Assembly (NCBI GenBank): GCA_945916625.1
Contig: CAMEGY010000042.1
Span: forward strand, 1 to 7,523
DNA: 7,523 nt
Direction of reading: 5' to 3'
DNA from: an uncultured Anaerococcus sp.
GTDB taxonomy: Bacteria; Bacillota_A; Clostridia; Tissierellales; Peptoniphilaceae
The number at the start of each line of letters is the position of its first letter. Position 1 is the stretch's first letter. This document shows positions 5,680 to 7,523 of the stretch, piece by piece. The position numbers were made by a program, and so were the translations under genes. Under the pieces are notes generated by a model. It ran no database searches. It worked only from the letters and a program-made list of their open reading frames with translations, and had not been told where the DNA came from.

Positions 5680-6987
5680 TTAGGATTCTTCATTGATTTT
5701 ATCAAAATACTCATCCATTTTGACAAAAATTTCTTCTGAGTCCTTGATATTTTTAAGAAGGGGTTTTCTTATATTTAAACTTGTTTTTGGTGATTCTTTT
5801 AGGATAGTTTTGCCGGCCCTTACGGCGACCTTATTCCTATAAAAGGCTAGGGCTAGGTTTTTATTTATATCAGAATTATTTTCTTTGTTGGTATAAATAA
5901 GCCTTACCAGGTTGACAATCATATCCTCATCATTTGTTATTTCTTCTTTTGAAAATTTAGCTAGGGTTTTTTTAGATTTTTCAAGAAGAATTTCAGAGCT
6001 TTTTACTTGGGTTTTTAGTTCTGACCTTATTTCATCTACCGCCTTAAGGTCAGATTCTAGGAGGATTTTAGCTGCGCTTATAAAGGTTTGATTTTTATAG
6101 ACAGCATAGGCTAGCTTTTTCTCCCTGCTATCTAGCCTATTTATTATCTTAGATTCGCTTGCCTTTTCTTTTGCACCATAGGCTGCCTCATACTTTTCAT
6201 AGGCCTTTGTCACATCAGATCCAAGCTTATTTATAAGGAGGATTTGATTGTACTTATCCATATAGTTATTGTTTTCTGTCATGGCGCTAATTATAAAAGC
6301 ATTTGACTTTGTCTCTATTAGGGCAAGGTCATTTTCGATTGTTTTAAGCTCACCGGTTTTGTTCATGGTCTTATAGGACTTGTTGATATTTTTAAGTAGC
6401 TTGTTTCTTTTGCTAGTAGATTTTGAAAGAGAATTTGCCATATCCTTTGCTATTTCTGAATCATTTCTATATATCTCATAGATTGACCTGGATAGGTCTT
6501 TGGCATTTGCTGTATTCTCATCGCCCTTACCAAGCATTAGCCTATTTAGCTTTGTCCTATCTTTTTTTGTAAGGTTTTTTATATAGGAATTTACCTGGTC
6601 AAATCCACCCACAGCTTCAATCAACCTGTTAGTTGCGTCATTATCTGACTCTTTTAGTGACAAATCCAAATCGTTTTTGATCTCCTTAGTGTAAGTAAGC
6701 TCGCCTTTTTCTACCTTATCCATAAGGGCAAGGCCTATAAAAGGCTTGATTGTAGATGCAGATGGAAGGCTGTCTGTATCAACATTTGACCAATAGATAT
6801 CAACATCGCTTGGACCATAGACGGTTTTTACATTTACCTGATAGATTAATTTCCCGTCCACACTTTCTTTTATAGCTGTTTTTATGTCAGCTTCTAAAAT
6901 ATCTTCCTCAACGCCTGCAAAGGCTGTACCAGCTAGACTTAAGTTTAATACAAACCCTGCGAAGATTAGCTTAACAAATTTTTTCAT
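5680..6987 (-). CDS. Secreted class A beta-lactamase-fold serine hydrolase with helical C-terminal extension
   Basis: Residues 1-24 form a signal peptide (KK, hydrophobic core, cleavage after AFA), so the protein acts outside the membrane. Residues about 30-260 match the class A beta-lactamase/penicillin-binding fold with all three active-site motifs: S78-T-I-K81 (nucleophile SxxK), S114-D-N116 and K210-T-G212, followed by the family-like stretch ENDLALIE. The spacing is unusual: 36 residues from SxxK to SDN against about 60 in classical class A enzymes. The usual omega-loop ExxLN glutamate is not visible; the region reads LNRLMLGKGDENTANAKDL. It is therefore more likely a peptidoglycan-directed or divergent serine hydrolase than a resistance beta-lactamase. 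Residues about 261-435 are charged, Lys/Glu-rich and probably helical, contain an internal duplication, and match nothing I recognise. The start is ATG 6987 with AGGAG five bases upstream. It leads an apparent two-gene unit with the pseudouridine synthase. Confidence 0.85.
   Translation of the reverse strand: MKKFVKLIFAGFVLNLSLAGTAFAGVEEDILEADIKTAIKESVDGKLIYQVNVKTVYGPSDVDIYWSNVDTDSLPSASTIKPFIGLALMDKVEKGELTYTKEIKNDLDLSLKESDNDATNRLIEAVGGFDQVNSYIKNLTKKDRTKLNRLMLGKGDENTANAKDLSRSIYEIYRNDSEIAKDMANSLSKSTSKRNKLLKNINKSYKTMNKTGELKTIENDLALIETKSNAFIISAMTENNNYMDKYNQILLINKLGSDVTKAYEKYEAAYGAKEKASESKIINRLDSREKKLAYAVYKNQTFISAAKILLESDLKAVDEIRSELKTQVKSSEILLEKSKKTLAKFSKEEITNDEDMIVNLVRLIYTNKENNSDINKNLALAFYRNKVAVRAGKTILKESPKTSLNIRKPLLKNIKDSEEIFVKMDEYFDKINEES
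5719..6120 (-). repeat. Protein-level internal duplication in the serine hydrolase C-terminal extension
   Basis: Residues 290-337 (DNA 6120-5977) and 376-423 (DNA 5862-5719) align without gaps at a constant offset of 86 residues, with 17 of 48 positions identical by hand count. Anchors include KxLAxAxYxN near the start, A/K/L at 305, 307 and 310, IRxxL at 320-324, SE at 331-332 and K337. Several other positions are conservative swaps (K/R, L/I, V/I). A weaker match, IINRL against IVNLVRL, precedes each copy. The DNA is diverged, so this is an old duplication. Confidence 0.65.
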
Positions 6988-7048
6988 AATATCTCCTAGT
7001 TTTATTTGTAAAAGTTATATGCTTTATAAAAGACTTATTTCTAATATA

Positions 7049-7057
7049 ATTTTATCA
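7049..7057 (-). promoter_or_regulatory. Candidate extended -10 promoter for the serine hydrolase/pseudouridine synthase unit
   Basis: The minus strand reads TGATAAAAT at 7057-7049, a TGnTAtaaT-type extended -10 box with five of six -10 bases matching. Transcription would begin near 7042 and give a leader of about 55 bases ending in the AGGAG ribosome site at 6997-6993. The -35 region is only T-rich. It lies just past the terminator of the upstream surface-protein gene, which is where a new promoter is expected. TATAAA and TATAAC closer to the gene are alternatives. Confidence 0.35.
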
Positions 7058-7065
7058 CAAATAGC

Positions 7066-7103
7066 AAATAAAAGAAAAGAGACCGATTTTTTGTGGTCTC
7101 CTT
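7066..7103 (-). terminator. Intrinsic terminator of the surface-protein gene
   Basis: On the minus strand AAGGAGACC (7103-7095), loop ACAAAAAATC and GGTCTCTTT (7084-7076) form a six-base-pair GAGACC/GGTCTC core. A G-T pair and two A-T pairs extend it. The run TTTTCTTTTATTT follows. It starts about 36 bases after the stop codon at 7140. Confidence 0.85.
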
Positions 7104-7139
7104 GAGGAAATATTATCTATTACTTGTTTTTATTTTAGC

Positions 7140-7523
7140 TTATTCTTTGGTTTTTTTATAAGCTAGGCTTGCAACTCCTAGGGCCACTAGGGTCATAGAT
7201 GTGCCGATTAGGCCAGTCTTAGGGTTTTTAGCTCCCTTTTTGTTTTCTTTCTTGTTTTCTTTTTTATTATCTTTTTCTTTTGGAGCTTCTTTCATTACTT
7301 CTTCGATTTTGAAAATCTTGCCAAATTGAGCTGGATAAGATGTTAGGACTACATCATCTGTGTAGATTTTGTATTGTCCGCCTTCTTTTATCATAAGTTT
7401 GCCAAAGTCTTTTTTAGGAACTAGGTACTTATCTTCTTTGTTTGATTTTCTAGCTACAGTCACACCTTCTTGGTCGATTTTTTCTACTACAAAGATGTCA
7501 GAAATTATTTGTTCTTTTTTGTC
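7140..7523 (-). CDS. Cell-wall-anchored surface protein, C-terminal fragment with NPKTG sortase signal
   Basis: The frame is open from the right edge of the window to TAA at 7142-7140, giving the last 127 residues of a longer protein. A GTG at 7463 could be taken as a start, but the frame runs uninterrupted through the 20 codons before it with protein-like sequence (SDIFVVEKIDQEG), so it is internal. The end shows a complete sorting signal: a Lys/Asn/Glu-rich wall-spanning stretch with repeated KKEN, NPKTG (residues 100-104 of the visible part), a hydrophobic segment of about 18 residues, and the basic tail KKTKE. NPKTG is a variant of LPxTG. By analogy sortase would cleave between T and G and link the protein to peptidoglycan. 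The visible ectodomain (VTVARKSNKEDKYLVPKKDF onward) looks beta-rich and matches no family I recognise, so ligand and function are unknown. The terminator downstream closes its transcript. Confidence 0.85.
   Translation of the reverse strand, partial: DKKEQIISDIFVVEKIDQEGVTVARKSNKEDKYLVPKKDFGKLMIKEGGQYKIYTDDVVLTSYPAQFGKIFKIEEVMKEAPKEKDNKKENKKENKKGAKNPKTGLIGTSMTLVALGVASLAYKKTKE

Noticed and set aside
5680..6987. An antibiotic-resistance class A beta-lactamase
   Set aside because: The SxxK, SDN and KTG motifs are present, but no ExxLN deacylation glutamate is visible and the motif spacing is unlike true class A enzymes.
6884..7105. A 73-codon + strand open frame over the start of the serine hydrolase gene
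   Set aside because: It is antisense to the signal peptide region and runs through the promoter and terminator area; no ribosome site or recognisable protein.
7140..7463. A complete 107-residue protein starting at GTG 7463
   Set aside because: The frame stays open through the window edge with protein-like sequence and there is no ribosome site before the GTG; this is the end of a larger protein.

Overview
This is a low-GC window in which every supported gene lies on the minus strand, so transcription runs from high to low coordinates. It suggests a Gram-positive anaerobe of the Firmicutes. The evidence is a secA-prfB pair, a class II (GlpX-type) fructose bisphosphatase, a sortase-type cell-wall anchor (NPKTG, hydrophobic stretch, basic tail), and frequent ATA, CTA and AGG codons. 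The protein sequences look most like the Gram-positive anaerobic cocci (Anaerococcus/Peptoniphilus group). That placement is from memory and is only moderately secure.

Read in the direction of transcription, the window opens at the right edge with the C-terminal end of a cell-wall-anchored surface protein (7140-7523), closed by an intrinsic terminator (about 7066-7103). A two-gene unit follows. Its first gene is a secreted class A beta-lactamase-fold serine hydrolase with an unusual C-terminal extension (5680-6987). Its second, 20 bases on, is an RluA/RluD-family pseudouridine synthase (4766-5659) whose stop codon lies inside its own terminator. Then comes a single-gene unit for fructose-1,6-bisphosphatase GlpX (3684-4646) with its own terminator. 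After an AT-rich intergenic region of about 250 bases carrying the likely secA promoter, secA (699-3428) and prfB (1-697, truncated by the window edge) sit one base apart.

prfB carries the classic RF2 autoregulatory frameshift: codon 26 is an in-frame TGA after a CTT slip codon, preceded by an internal Shine-Dalgarno-like AGGAG. It should be read as one gene, not as a pseudogene or two fragments. SecA probably starts at a TTG (3428), not the GTG eight codons upstream. It lacks the usual C-terminal zinc-binding tail.

Most of the window is housekeeping: protein export, translation termination, rRNA modification and gluconeogenesis. The least ordinary part is the secreted serine hydrolase. It keeps the SxxK, SDN and KTG motifs, has no recognisable ExxLN omega-loop glutamate, is compressed between SxxK and SDN, and has a helical tail of about 170 residues that contains an internal duplication. 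I saw no CRISPR array, insertion sequence, tRNA, rRNA or phage gene, and nothing that looks like a new multi-gene defence or mobile system.
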